From positions 56,227,198-56,291,197 of the forward strand of contig CM040428.1 in NCBI GenBank assembly GCA_022702705.1: 64,000 nucleotides of DNA. The letters run 5' to 3'. The notes below the pieces were generated by a model. That model saw only the letters and a list, made by a program, of their open reading frames with translations. It was not told where the DNA came from and made no database searches. Positions within the stretch are counted from its first letter, which is position 1. The number at the start of each line of letters is the position of its first letter. Below are positions 23,591-35,200 of this stretch, piece after piece. This DNA comes from Papilionanthe hookeriana x Papilionanthe teres. Taxonomy: Eukaryota; Streptophyta; Magnoliopsida; Asparagales; Orchidaceae. The translations under genes and the position numbers were made by a program.

Positions 23591-23800
23591 TTGTGATGAA
23601 GCTGATGGCGATTCTGGGTGTAAATTTCTTCTGTACCTGATGTAAATAATATATAGTTTTTGTTCTTTAATTTCTTCCTAACAAATTTTCCTTTCAGATA
23701 TCTGTGATTATTATGGGCAAAAGTTGTATTACCAGAGATGTCATCATATTGTACATATGAATGTAAGTGCAGTGTCCAGTTTTCAGATTAGATGCTGGAG
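23591..23800 (+). other. probable SYT3 3' UTR tail and polyadenylation region
   Basis: Past the duplication, TTTTCCTTTCAG (ending near 23698) looks like an acceptor. TGTAAATAATATATAG (23640-23655) and TTGTACATATGAATGTAAG (23750-23768) are AT-rich, polyadenylation-like. The SYT3 transcript may end here or soon after its stop codon. This is inference from position only. Confidence 0.3.
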
Positions 23801-23814
23801 CAGGTTTTAAGTTC

Positions 23815-24045
23815 TTATCACACAATTCTTATATATTTACATTTATAATACCTAAGTTTTTATATTTATTTACATGCATAACACTGAATCCTTACAGCAT
23901 ATCATAAATATCAATCTTATTAGCATTCAAAATATATGGTTTTATGCATATATGGGTTTATAGCACTAAAGTGTCATAAATGAAACTAGGGAAACTTAAA
24001 TGTTGCACATGGAAGTACATAAGAATTGCTTGGTATGCATGCAAT
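23815..24045. mobile_element. family-A MITE (copy 10), diverged
   Basis: CACACAATTCTTATATATTTACA at the left and AAGAATTGCTTGGTATGCATGCAAT at the right, with central TTTTATGCATATATGG. More diverged than the intronic copies. Confidence 0.65.
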
Positions 24046-24253
24046 TTTATTATTTCCTTTCTTTTTTTTTTAAATTTTTTTATACCTTTATTATAAAAAA
24101 ATTCTTTAAAAATTGTTTGAAAATTCTTAAAAAATTTTGAAATTTTTTTACGTTCATTTATTATTTTGATAATTTTTGGATGAACAAATGAAATTGCTTG
24201 AAAATTGAGGGTAACTAATGTATCATCAAATTGTCGTTGGCGCGAATCCTGAA

Positions 24254-27200
24254 GTAATTAACACAAATCTGGGAGTATTTCTTAGCAAGAAACATTCAAA
24301 TGCAAATAAAAAATCATTCAGAATCTTTATTTCAATAGATTTACTGTCAAAATGAATGACTCCACAAGATGAATCCAATGACACCAATATTGGGCAAGGA
24401 AAGAGTATTGCTCTAGTCATTTCAAGAAGTCTAAATCCTCCTAATGAGTTGTACTCAAATGGGTTGCTACTAACTCCATTCAAATCACTTATGGCTTTGC
24501 CCCGACTCATCCTAGAGATAAAGACTTTACAAGTGGCCTATAACCTTAGTCATGCTATCTTTTACAAAAATGTCTAAAAGTGGCTTGACTTTATTTTGAT
24601 TAGTAAGATCCATTATATTGTCATGAGGGCTGATGGGGTGAGTTGCCAGGCGAACTTTCTGATGACCTATTGTTACAAGTGGTTAGTTGGTTAGTTTGTC
24701 AAGTTGCTAAGAAGTTGAGTACACCAACATAAGAAAGTTAAAGAAAGTTTTGCTAAAGGAACATGTTGATCCATGGGTTGAGAAATAAAAAGTTAAATGT
24801 TTGAAAGATACCTTATTCTAAGAAGAGACTTCCATGGAACTAGCAATTGGCCATGCATGGACTTATCATGAGAAGCTTTTGGACTCCCAAGATAAAGGAG
24901 AAATCTCACCTGGTTGTTGTTGTGAAAGTGGAAGCTAGTCTAGTGGACAAACGATCACAATCTGTGATCACATCTAGCAACGAATGAGTAACATATTAAA
25001 TGTTTTTGTGGAGTTTTGAAGAACAATTTCTGATGGAGGTGGGTGGCTTTTTTGATGAGATAAAGTACTAAACTTTCTTGTTGATATTTCGTTTTAAGTC
25101 TAAAGATGTAATGTTGCGGTTTTGATGAAATGTTAAAATATTTAGGAAGGGATGGTGGGTAAATAACAAGTCTTGATTAGGCTAGTTTTGATTGATTTGT
25201 AATATGTCTTTGGAAAAGTGGCTTTAGATTGGATAAATGGCTAGAAATGATTATTTATGGTTAGTTAAGATGTGTACCTATAATCTAGAGTAGATGGGTA
25301 GATTTGGATTGATTTATAATGGTGTTGAGAGTCAGGGAACAAGACTAGACCTTACTATGGTCTAGCTTGGTCGAGAACTCTGAAGGGGGGATTAGAATAA
25401 TCGTGAGGCTTTGAATGTTTGTTCGTTGATATTATAAGAAGCTTAGGACGTGGAACAAAGAGTAGTGAAAAATTTGGAGCAAGTGTTATGAAGGATTAAT
25501 GAATAACATAAAAAAAAAATAAAAAAAATAAATGTGTAATATTGTCAAAGAAAATGCCACAGTTGAAGTCACCAAAGCAATAAACAACAGGAGAGAAAAT
25601 ATTCGCTTAAATATTTAATTTAACAACTAATCAAAAGTCATTACATATTAACCTATTTGTAGGGATTACAATAATAAAAAAGTCAACAAAAGAATAAGAA
25701 AATTTTCAAAGGTGGTAGGTGGTAGGTGGTAGGCCATTAATGGAGAAACACGCTAACCTCATTTCTAATTTATTACTATTTTTGGTGAACATCCATAAAT
25801 GCCTCTAAAATTGAAAATTTAGATATTTTAGAAATTAAAATTGAAATATAAAGAATAAAATATAAATTCAAATATTTCTTTTTGATGTGGCTCTTGTGAT
25901 GAGCCCTGAATGGACTCTTAATTGGGCACTTACTTTCTTTGGTTCTTGTTTGGGTTGTTGTAAGTGGACCTTTGATTTCATTTAGATGATATGCTACATC
26001 AATTTCAATCCACACTCATTGTATCACAAGGGATGATGGATTTAATTAGTCCATTGTGATGTGAGGACCGTACTAACAAGACTTACAAAAGTCCCACAAA
26101 ACATAAGTAAATAAAAAATGAAGTTGAAGAAGAAAGTAAAAATAAAGAGAGAGAGAAAGAGAGACAGAGAGAGAGAGAGAGGAGGGAAATAAAAAAAAAG
26201 TTACAGAGAGAGATGAGAATTTTATTGTTAGCATAAAATATATAGAAACTTGAGTATAAAAAATAATTCTTTTAACCTCTATTTACAAAATTATAAGTGA
26301 TATAACATAAGCTATATTTTAGTATATAATATAAGAAGAAATGCTTGATAGCATGTTATTAGTATGCACTAATATTCTTAAAGCGAAAACACATGACTTC
26401 ATTGTACAACCGAAAGCCTCAAGTTTGGTTTAAGATAAAAAAATACAAATGCTTATGGGTAAGGATCAATGAGAAAAGCTTGATAGCTTATTGAGTTGGT
26501 TAGTTTGGTTAACTAAATTTGCTCAACTAATTAACTCAACCAAGGAATGAATTTAGATAGCTTGCCTTGCAAATATTGGATCAATTATGCCCGACAACTC
26601 TCTTAAGAGGATTGACTCGCCCTATAATCAAGAGTTGGCTAAATTAGTCCCATGATCATGTTGACTGACAAAAGTATTGTCGAAGTGAAATATGCAAGAA
26701 ATGAAGTTCAAGAAAAGACATTTATAAGGAACAAATATCCATGCAAGAAGATACCCTTAATTATAACACATGATACATCATCATCAAATTTTCATCATAT
26801 GGCTTGAATCTAGAGTCTTCCACATATCTCGAGGCATTTTCCAAGCAAGATATATTTAGAAAAGCAATTAGAACTTCGTTTTCAACAAACTTATAATCAA
26901 AGTGATCGGCTTAATGAGACTAAATGACACCAAAATTGACCCGATTTATGCCAAATCAAGCCCGAAACAGGTTGTTAAACCTCATTTAAAAGCTTTGGGT
27001 GGCTAACTAGAAGGTCAAATTGATTTCAAATCTAACAATCTTATAGTCAAATCATGCATCTCGACAAAATAGTTCCAATGAGCCTGAGATCACTCATCTT
27101 CGACATCATTAAGGTTCTTAAATGTTAACAAAATGTAATTCGATCAAAGGAATCTCTCTGGGTCACCAAATGGAGTAATCCATACTCATTTTTTATTTGC

Positions 27201-29060
27201 TGGGAGGCCACTTCCATACTCTATAAATAGAGCCCTACCTCATTCATGAAGGAGGGGAAGAGTTGTACCTAGAGATTAATTAGAAGAAGAAGGAATTAAA
27301 CTATTATATCGTTATGGACTCAAGATCGGCGAACGCTTCCCGCTCCCATAGCCTTCGACCACCGTTAGCCACCCTTGATTAGTTGCAATGACGCCCCCTA
27401 CGAAGTCACGTTATATATTGTGGAGTAATGATGCATATTGTAGAGTTACGACATACTAATGAAGCACTATGCATAGTCAGGACATACATTGTAGAGTAAA
27501 GAAACACCGTGTGAAGTAAAGACCAATATCATAGAGTAATGAAGTTTCGTACAGAGTAAATTCCAATTTCGCAGAGTAATGACCTAAATACATTCAACTT
27601 TCACAACGGTCTCAAAAGGTCATCCACATTAACGCCACAAGCACAACTTTGGCGGGTTAATCATCCCACATTTCATTTAGACATAAAATCTTCAAGAGTA
27701 GTCTCTAGAAATGGAGACGACTTCACAAATAAAGATTCATCAACACCCCTATCATACTGAAATTCTTCCTCAACTGAATTAAGAAGCCAATCTCTAAGTT
27801 TGATATATGGACTACTTTTATAAGCTCGTGTAGAAAACAACCCCATTGTGGGATAAAAATTTCAAAATCTACAAGTTGTCAAACATTATTCATAATTATG
27901 GGTACAATCATATTTCCAAGAAGAAGTAGGACCCATTGCGATCTATTATTGAATCTCAAAAAACACAACATCTCTGGCATCTCATCTTGAGGTTAATTGA
28001 TCCCAGGGAGACTCGATTCGACCTCTTCCATAACAGACTACGGTTGTTAAGCCGAAGCTTCAACTAATAGCCTCACAGAGGTAAAAAATGCTTAGTTTAT
28101 TCCCTTCAACTTCTTCCATGATAGATTACAGCCCTCAAGTATAAGCTTTGATTAACAACTTCATATTGTTCAACCATTCTTTGTGGATTACATAGGACTT
28201 TTTAAAATTACAAGTTAACATTATTGAGCATCTCCTACTATACAACTTAACATGCTTCTTACCCCCTTAATGGATTCTTTTTTCGACTTTGTTCCAACGC
28301 AGGCTAACTTCATCGAGCATCTTTAGCTATATAACCTAGGACATGTCTTACATCCTTCATGGATTACAACAAACTCCTTCAATTTCTTTTTACGATCATC
28401 GAATGTGCGCGCTCATATTAAACAACCTAGGAAAATTCGAACATTCTTAGCGTCAACCTAGAAGTAGAGCAATCTCGACTTAGAAGTTGGGCAACGATAT
28501 CTTGTAACCACTTAAAATGTGAAGCAATCACAACTTAGAAGGAAAGACAAAGGTAAATTTACGAACACTTTATGACCATGTACAAATTCCACATTAGACA
28601 ATTCAAAGATTACAAAAACTAATATACACTGGTACAAAAAGATTGCAACAAGTCAACACATCTTTAAACAATGTTGACAATGCCTCCTTAAAATTCTAAT
28701 ACTTCTGCCCATTTTTAGGGGGACAAGATTCTCTATAAATAATCTCAACAACGTGAATAATCTCCTCTAAAAATCATTGCAATTGTGCGAAAAGTCTTCT
28801 AGAAAGAGCGACAACACTGTAAAAAATCTGCTACGGAAAGATGGCTACAACATAATAAATTTTCTCAAGTAATCATTGCATTAGCATGTAAAATCTTCTT
28901 TGGAAAGGACAATAACTGCTAGAAAGGAGATCCCATTAATCACCTACAAACAGGTCGAGGGACACCTTTTTTCTTTTAGAGATCCCATTGATCTCTTGCT
29001 AGCAAGCAGAGGATTCCACCTTCTCCCTCTAGAAAGTGCAACAACAATGTGAAAGGATAT
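24254..29060 (+). mobile_element. LTR-retrotransposon relic, copy A of a 4.8-kb family
   Basis: This block aligns by eye along its length with 48478-53070 (copy B) and in part with 54100-54900 (copy C). Shared landmarks are GGAGTATTTCTTAGCA at the left; a (GA)n tract near 26140; ACTCTATAAATAGAGC, a promoter-like TATA motif near 27220; CGCTTCCCGCTCCCATAG near 27347; and degenerate GTAGAGTAA / CAGAGTAATGA words at about 27410-27590. Further on come CTCACAGAGGTAAAA and CTTAATGGATTCTTTTTTCGAC. TATA plus non-coding sequence suggests LTR and untranslated parts of a gypsy (Tat/Ogre-like) element. No intact coding region remains. The segment 26850-27010 partly resembles the beginning at 24270, hinting at two LTR-derived pieces in one block. 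Confidence 0.7.
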
Positions 29061-29204
29061 TTTACGTATCGTATGTGTGATCAATTGGCCACCGACAAAA
29101 AGAGTATGCCAACTATGATGTTTTTGCATGTGGATCACGCCACATATCGTATGCGTGATTGTGTGAGCACTTTGGGCTGGTCGGCCGCCCTGACATGATC
29201 GACC

Positions 29205-29545
29205 AATCATTTAGGTTCGATCGCCTGTCCCGGGCCGATCATCCTATCCTTTGGGTTTGATCAATTTTCACGTATCAATCACCTGCTTTGGGTTCGATCG
29301 GTCGTCATGGGCCGATCACCCCATCTTTTGGGTTCAACCGATCGCCATGTGTCGATTACCCAATTTGGATTCGATCAATCCTCTCAGGCCAATCACCCTA
29401 TTCTTTGAGTTTGATCGACCCCACGTGTCGACCACTCGATCTAGGTTTAATCAGATATCTCGGGTCGATCATCCACTCTTTTCGGCTCGATCAATTTATC
29501 GAATTAAACAACCAGTCCCTTCGGTTTGATTGGCCGCCATGGCCC
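29205..29545. repeat. minisatellite of about 39 bp, about 9 units
   Basis: Degenerate units of the form TTTGGGTTCGATCGnTC..C..GGGCCGATCACCC follow one another from about 29205 to 29545. Phase markers are GGTTCGATCG / GGTTTGATC in each unit and CGATCA every 38-40 bp. Two overlapping plus-strand ORFs of about 90 aa are translations of the repeat and are not genes. The array sits directly at the right end of relic copy A. Confidence 0.85.
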
Positions 29546-29549
29546 AGCT

Positions 29550-31200
29550 GACTGACCACCTGCATGCTTGTTTGCATTTCTTGCATGTTTCATGTTCCTT
29601 TGCATGTGTATGAAAAATATTGACTTTATGTGTGATGTATTCCATTGCATGTCTAACATAATTTGCCTTGTTTGCTTTGCATTTGGCACGTTTGGTTGTC
29701 TATTTAAGCGTCCACACTTGTAAGCATCTCCCCCACATACGACGTTTTATGCATGGGATGGACACTTGCACACTTTGGGAAGAATTAGATCACTTGTAGG
29801 TCATTTATCTATCCCTACAACTCCGCCTGTAGCATCATAGGTAGTTCTCATTGTGATAAGTACGAGTCATGCTTCCTAGCCACTGAACTCGTGCGATGCA
29901 CTATACATGTCCACCTAAGTGTGTAATTTTTTTAGATAAGGATCACAATACGTAGTATGTTTGGCACTTAACATTTTTGTATGTTTGTCATTTATGTCAT
30001 ATGCTTGATATTTATGTATCTGATATGCTTGACACCTCTGAACATCATTGACTCGTCAAATTTTTATTGGAAAATAAAAATAATTTTATTTAATATGTAT
30101 ATAATTTTGATATTAAAAATAGTTTTTGATTTTGAAAAATGAGACTGCACATATCTCATATATTTAATGGTTTGAAGAATCGAGCACGATATTGCAAGTA
30201 ATACTTCATCTCGAAAGATAAAGATATCGCACCATAATAGTTTCAATTATTCAAACAAAAGAATTATGATATTTATTGACCTTCAAAATTTAAACAGATT
30301 ATTCTCCTATCTAATATGAAGATTAGTCAAGGTTTATAATATCTGAGTGACTAATTCTTCTATAAGTGCAAACCATTATAGTTTTTTTTTTTAGTTAAAT
30401 GAGACCAAACCATTATAGTTAGTTACATTTTAAGTGATTGAAATCACTTAAGAAAACTCTCGATTAAGATCGAAATTTCATCTTCAAGAATTCAAAGTTT
30501 GGCTTTCATGACTGGTTATAGAAAAGTCAAGTTGGAAGGGCTCAATGTGGAACAATTATTTTGGAAACTAAATGAGTAAAAGGTAGAGATTGTCATAGAT
30601 TATGAGGAGAACATCAGTGACTCCAAAAACTGTCAAATTATTTAACTTTACATATTGAAACTGATTTAATTTGATGTTTACTCATATAATTTTATTTTAT
30701 ATCTAGGACTTACATTGCGTGACATACGATCAAGGCATACAACCTAGGAAGATATGAGGATTTACGTTGTATCGAACGAATAACCTTAAAATCCTAAAAG
30801 GAGTTATGGCTTATATCGCAGGACATACAATCATGCGATAGCTTGAAAGATGGTGTGACAATTTATGTCGTGTTAGACGAATAACCTCGAAGTTGTAAGG
30901 GTTTATGTTGTTTAGATTTACGAATAGTTCAGTTGAGGTTCATCATTCGCTTCTTGTCTTGGTCTCGATCGTCGCCTGAAGGTTGACCACCACTCGATTG
31001 CATCATCACCTCGCTCTGTGAAAAGAGAAGAGAAGCGAGAAACCATACCTCGAATGACCTATCATATGTTCTTTGTTTTAGTATTTTGATTTTAGAAAGT
31101 AAACTCAGGTTGATAATTATTTCCGTCATTATTCTTATTATTATTTAACCAATGAATCATCGTGTTATCTGTATGTTATGGGGTTTCAACCTAAACATAT
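29550..31200 (+). mobile_element. decayed relative of the 37.7-43.0 kb LTR element
   Basis: From about 30055 to 30900 the order of short matches follows the beginning of the element at 37714: AATGAGA...ATCTCAT near 30138; GAATCGAGCACGATATTGC near 30177 against GAACGAGCGTAATATCGC; ATTCTCCTATCTAATA near 30299; AAAACTCTCGATTAAGATCG near 30453; and CGAATAACCTCGAAGT near 30880. It is much more AT-rich than the 37.7-kb copy, as expected for an older, methylation-decayed copy. The part 29550-30050 has no clear match. Confidence 0.55.
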
Positions 31201-31796
31201 CTTCTATGTCTTCTACCCTAGGGACTCTTTAGAGCAAGTAAGAAGAATAGCAATGCTGGGTATTTAAACAAAACGTGTGTTACTAGGTGCAACAAAAGAG
31301 AAAGCAGTGGCACGTACCTACCGCCTCTGATGTTATTTCGAAAAGGTTGAAGTTATATGTCAAAAATGCAAATATATATAGGAGCTAAACAAATATGGAG
31401 TGTTGTGAGACTCAGATCCGACATATATTGAAGCATAAGCATGCATATTTTCATAGAATTAGGGGTTATATATATAAAAAATCCGAGCTGGATGAAAGTA
31501 TTTCTGAGTTAGGGATGAGCTCAGCTTCGAGCCTTTGGCTATAATATTCTGTCTTTGAAAGGCTCCCTTTTAGTAAGCAACCAAAGCATCGACGTGCATA
31601 AAATCAATTCTGGATGGAAGCTACAGCAAGGTTATCGAACGAGGGCAACTCTTAGTCTTAATCAAAGTGACTGATCACTGAACATACTAAATGTAACACT
31701 CAAAATTCACGATTTGTCATGCATATAAGTAAATTAACTTTTATCAGAGCCATCAACAGCCAAAAAAAATAACACTATAAAAGGATTTGATTTATT

Positions 31797-31797
<1 letters not shown>
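31200..31797. other. spacer, nothing recognised
   Basis: No ORF or repeat I can place between the LTR relic and the AT microsatellite. Confidence 0.45.

Positions 31798-31840
<43 letters not shown>
31798..31840. repeat. (AT)n microsatellite
   Basis: About 21 uninterrupted AT units immediately before a family-A MITE. Confidence 0.9.
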
Positions 31841-31844
<4 letters not shown>

Positions 31845-31874
31845 TTGTTTTTGTTTATTTGTTTTTCTTTTTCT

Positions 31875-32087
31875 TTTTTACATACCACTCAATTATTATA
31901 TATTTTCATGTCTAATTCTTAAAATCGATTTTATGGATGAAAATATTTATTTTTAATTTAAAAAAATAAAATGATATATTTTTCATGTGATATCAAAATT
32001 TTTAGCGGTATAAATATTAAAATTAAGATATAGCCCTTAGAATCTAAATATAAAAATTGGGAGATATGTATGTAAGTGGTCAAATTA
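31875..32087. mobile_element. family-A MITE (copy 11) in the PRP22 promoter
   Basis: TTACATACCACTCAATTATTATATATTTTCATGTC at the left and ATAAAAATTGGGAGATATGTATGTAAG at the right, with GTGATATCAAAA in the middle. It ends about 140 bp before the start codon, so it may touch the transcription start. Confidence 0.75.
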
Positions 32088-32225
32088 AAAATATAAGCTT
32101 TTGTACGCGGTCAGAGCTGCAACGGACGAAGACCACCGGAACTTCCTCCTTTCTCCGCCATCCGGTCCGCTCTCACCGGAGCAAGGTAACCCTAGTCTTA
32201 CCCACCCCAGGCAGTCTACTTCCAT

Positions 32226-35200
32226 ATGCCCACAGCAGTGATGGAGGCTGAGGACGACCTCAAGAGGCTCGAGTATATCTCCCTCCTTTCCAAGGTGTGC
32301 ACCGAGCTTGAAAGCCATGTCGGTTGCGGCGATAAAGTTCTCGCGGAGTTCCTCACCGAGCTTGGCCGGAAAGCCGAGTGCGTTGAGGATTTTGACGCCA
32401 AGCTTAAGGAAAACGGAGCCGAGATGCCTGACTACTTCGTTCGCACTCTCCTCACCATCATACATGCAATCTTACCCCCCAAATCCAAATCCAAGCCCAC
32501 ATCTGATCCATCTTCGAAGAAGGAATCTGCCGCCTTTCCAGGGCTTTCTCTTGTCGATAATCGCGAGCGCATCAAGGAGATCGAGCGTGAGATGGAGAAG
32601 GAGTCTCAGATTAAAGCGGAGGAGGAAAGCAGGTACCACGACCGTGACAGGGATCGTGATAGAAATCACGATGGCCATCGCCATCGTGAGCATGATAGAG
32701 ATCGTAGAGGCAATCGCGACCGTGATCGGAATCACAGGTACGGCGGAGACCGAGATCGGGACAGAGATAGAGGTAGAGGTAGGAGTAACAGAAAAGATGA
32801 TTACGGCAACCATAGAGCTTATAGTGACGACGACGAAGGTGATGATGGTATTAGGCATGGGAGAACCCGTTATAGTGGAAGGATTTCGGATGAACCGGAG
32901 CTTTATGAGGTTTACAAGGGGAAGGTATTGCGTCTGATGGACAGTGGGTGCTTTGTTGAACTTTCTGATTTCAGAGGGAAGGAAGGGCTTGTTCATGTTT
33001 CACAGATTGCAAATAGAAGAGTAACCAATGCAAAGGACGAGGTGAAGCGTGGTCAGGATGTATTTGTGAAGGTGATCTCTATTTCTGGGAAAAAGCTAAG
33101 TCTATCCATGAGGGATGTGGATCAAAACACCGGGAAGGATCTCCTTCCACTAAGGAAAAGCACAGAGAATGAAGCTTTAAGGACCAACCCCTCTGGTGGG
33201 AACAGCGGTCCAGTGGCAAGGACAGGTCTTTCGGGGATTACCATTTTTCAGGATGATAATAATGCATCGTCCAGGAGGCCTTTGAAGAGGCTGAGCTCGC
33301 CTGAAAAGTGGGAAGCGAAGCAGCTGATTGCAGCTGGTGTTCTGAATGTTCTTGAATATCCAATGTTTGATGAAGAGGGGGATGGATTGTTGTATCAGGA
33401 AGAGGGTGCTGAGGAAGAACTTGAGATTGAACTCAATGAGGATGAACCTGCTTTTTTGCAAGGCCAAAGTCGGCTTTCCATCGACATGTCTCCTGTAAAG
33501 ATCTTCAAAAATCCAAAAGGCTCTTTAAGTAGAGCTGCAGCTCTCCAGTCTGCTCTCATCAAGGAGAGGAGAGAGGTTTGTGAGCAGCAACAGAGAACCA
33601 TGCTTGATTCCATCCCAAAGGATCTTAATCGACCATGGGAAGATCCAATGCCAGAGACAGGTGAGAGGCACCTTGCACAGGAGCTGAGAGGTGTAGGATT
33701 GTCAGCATATGGCATGCCAGAATGGAAGAAAGATGCATATGGGAAAGCTTTGACATTTGGCCAAAGATCAAAACTTACAATACAAGAGCAGAGACAGAGT
33801 CTTCCAATCTACAAATTGAAGAAGGAGCTGATTCAGGCCGTGTTTGATAACCAGGTATTGGTTGTCATTGGTGAGACTGGCTCTGGGAAGACAACACAGG
33901 TGACTCAATACTTAGCCGAGGCAGGCTATACTACAAAAGGGAAAATTGGGTGCACACAGCCCCGTAGGGTGGCAGCAAGGTCAGTGGCAAAAAGGGTGGC
34001 AGAGGAGTTTGGTTGTCGGTTGGGTGAGGAAGTCGGTTATGCTGTTAGGTTTGAGGACTGTACAGGTCCAGAAACTGTGATAAAGTATATGACAGATGGT
34101 ATGCTTCTGATGGAGATTTTGGTTGATGATAACCTTTCTCAGTATTCTGTTATCATGCTTGATGAAGCTCATGAGAGGACAATCTACACAGATGTGCTCT
34201 TTGGTTTACTAAAACAGCTTGTGAGACGGAGGCCTGAACTTCGGTTGATTGTCACCTCCGCCACATTGGATGCAGAGAAGTTCTCCAGTTATTTCTTTAA
34301 CTGCAATATTTTCACAATTCCTGGTAGAACATTTCCTGTTGAGATACTCTACACGAAGCAGCTAGAAAGTGATTATCTAGATGCAGCATTGATGACAGTT
34401 CTGCAGATTCACTTCACAGAACCTGAGGGAGACATTCTTCTTTTCTTAACTGGTCAGGAAGAGATTGATCATGCTTGTCAGTCTCTTTATGAGAGAATGA
34501 AGGGCCTGGATAAGAATGTGCCTGAACTGATTATCTTGCCTGTGTACGGTGCTCTTCCAAGTGAAATGCAATCGAGAATTTTTGAGCCGGCTCCACCCGG
34601 TAAGAGAAAAGTTGTTGTGGCCACTAATATTGCAGAGGCTTCTTTGACAATTGATGGAATATTTTATGTAATTGACCCTGGGTTTGCTAAGCAAAATGTT
34701 TATAACCCTAAACAAGGTCTTGATTCTTTGGTCATCACTCCTATATCTCAAGCATCAGCTAAGCAAAGGGCTGGCCGGGCTGGCCGTACTGGTCCAGGAA
34801 AATGTTATCGTCTTTATACCGAGAGTGCCTATCGCAATGAAATGTCACCTACCACAATTCCAGAAATTCAGAGGATTAATCTTGGGACAACAACTTTGAA
34901 TATGAAGGCTTTGGGGATTAATGATCTCTTGTCTTTTGATTTTATGGATTCCCCATCTCCTCAGGCCCTTATATCTGCAATGGAAGAACTGTACAGTCTA
35001 GGAGCATTAGATGAAGAGGGACTTTTGACTAAATTAGGGAGAAAAATGGCAGAGTTCCCTTTGGATCCTCCATTATCTAAGATGTTACTTGCCAGTGTGG
35101 ATCTTGGATGCAGCGATGAAATCTTGACCATCATTGCTATGATTCAGACTGGCAATATTTTCTATAGGCCAAGGGAGAAGCAAGCCCAGGCAGATCAAAA

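Noticed and set aside
27410..27590. Regularly spaced short repeats considered as a CRISPR array
   Set aside because: The units are degenerate with no constant repeat or unique spacers, the DNA is a plant retrotransposon relic, and the same words occur in copies B and C.
29251..29551. Two overlapping ORFs of about 90 codons
   Set aside because: They translate the 39-bp minisatellite. Open frames in several phases are a property of the repeat.
32308..32996. 209- and 174-codon ORFs overlapping the PRP22 first exon in other frames
   Set aside because: They are shadows of the Arg/Asp-rich repeat region. The main frame matches the helicase family from end to end.
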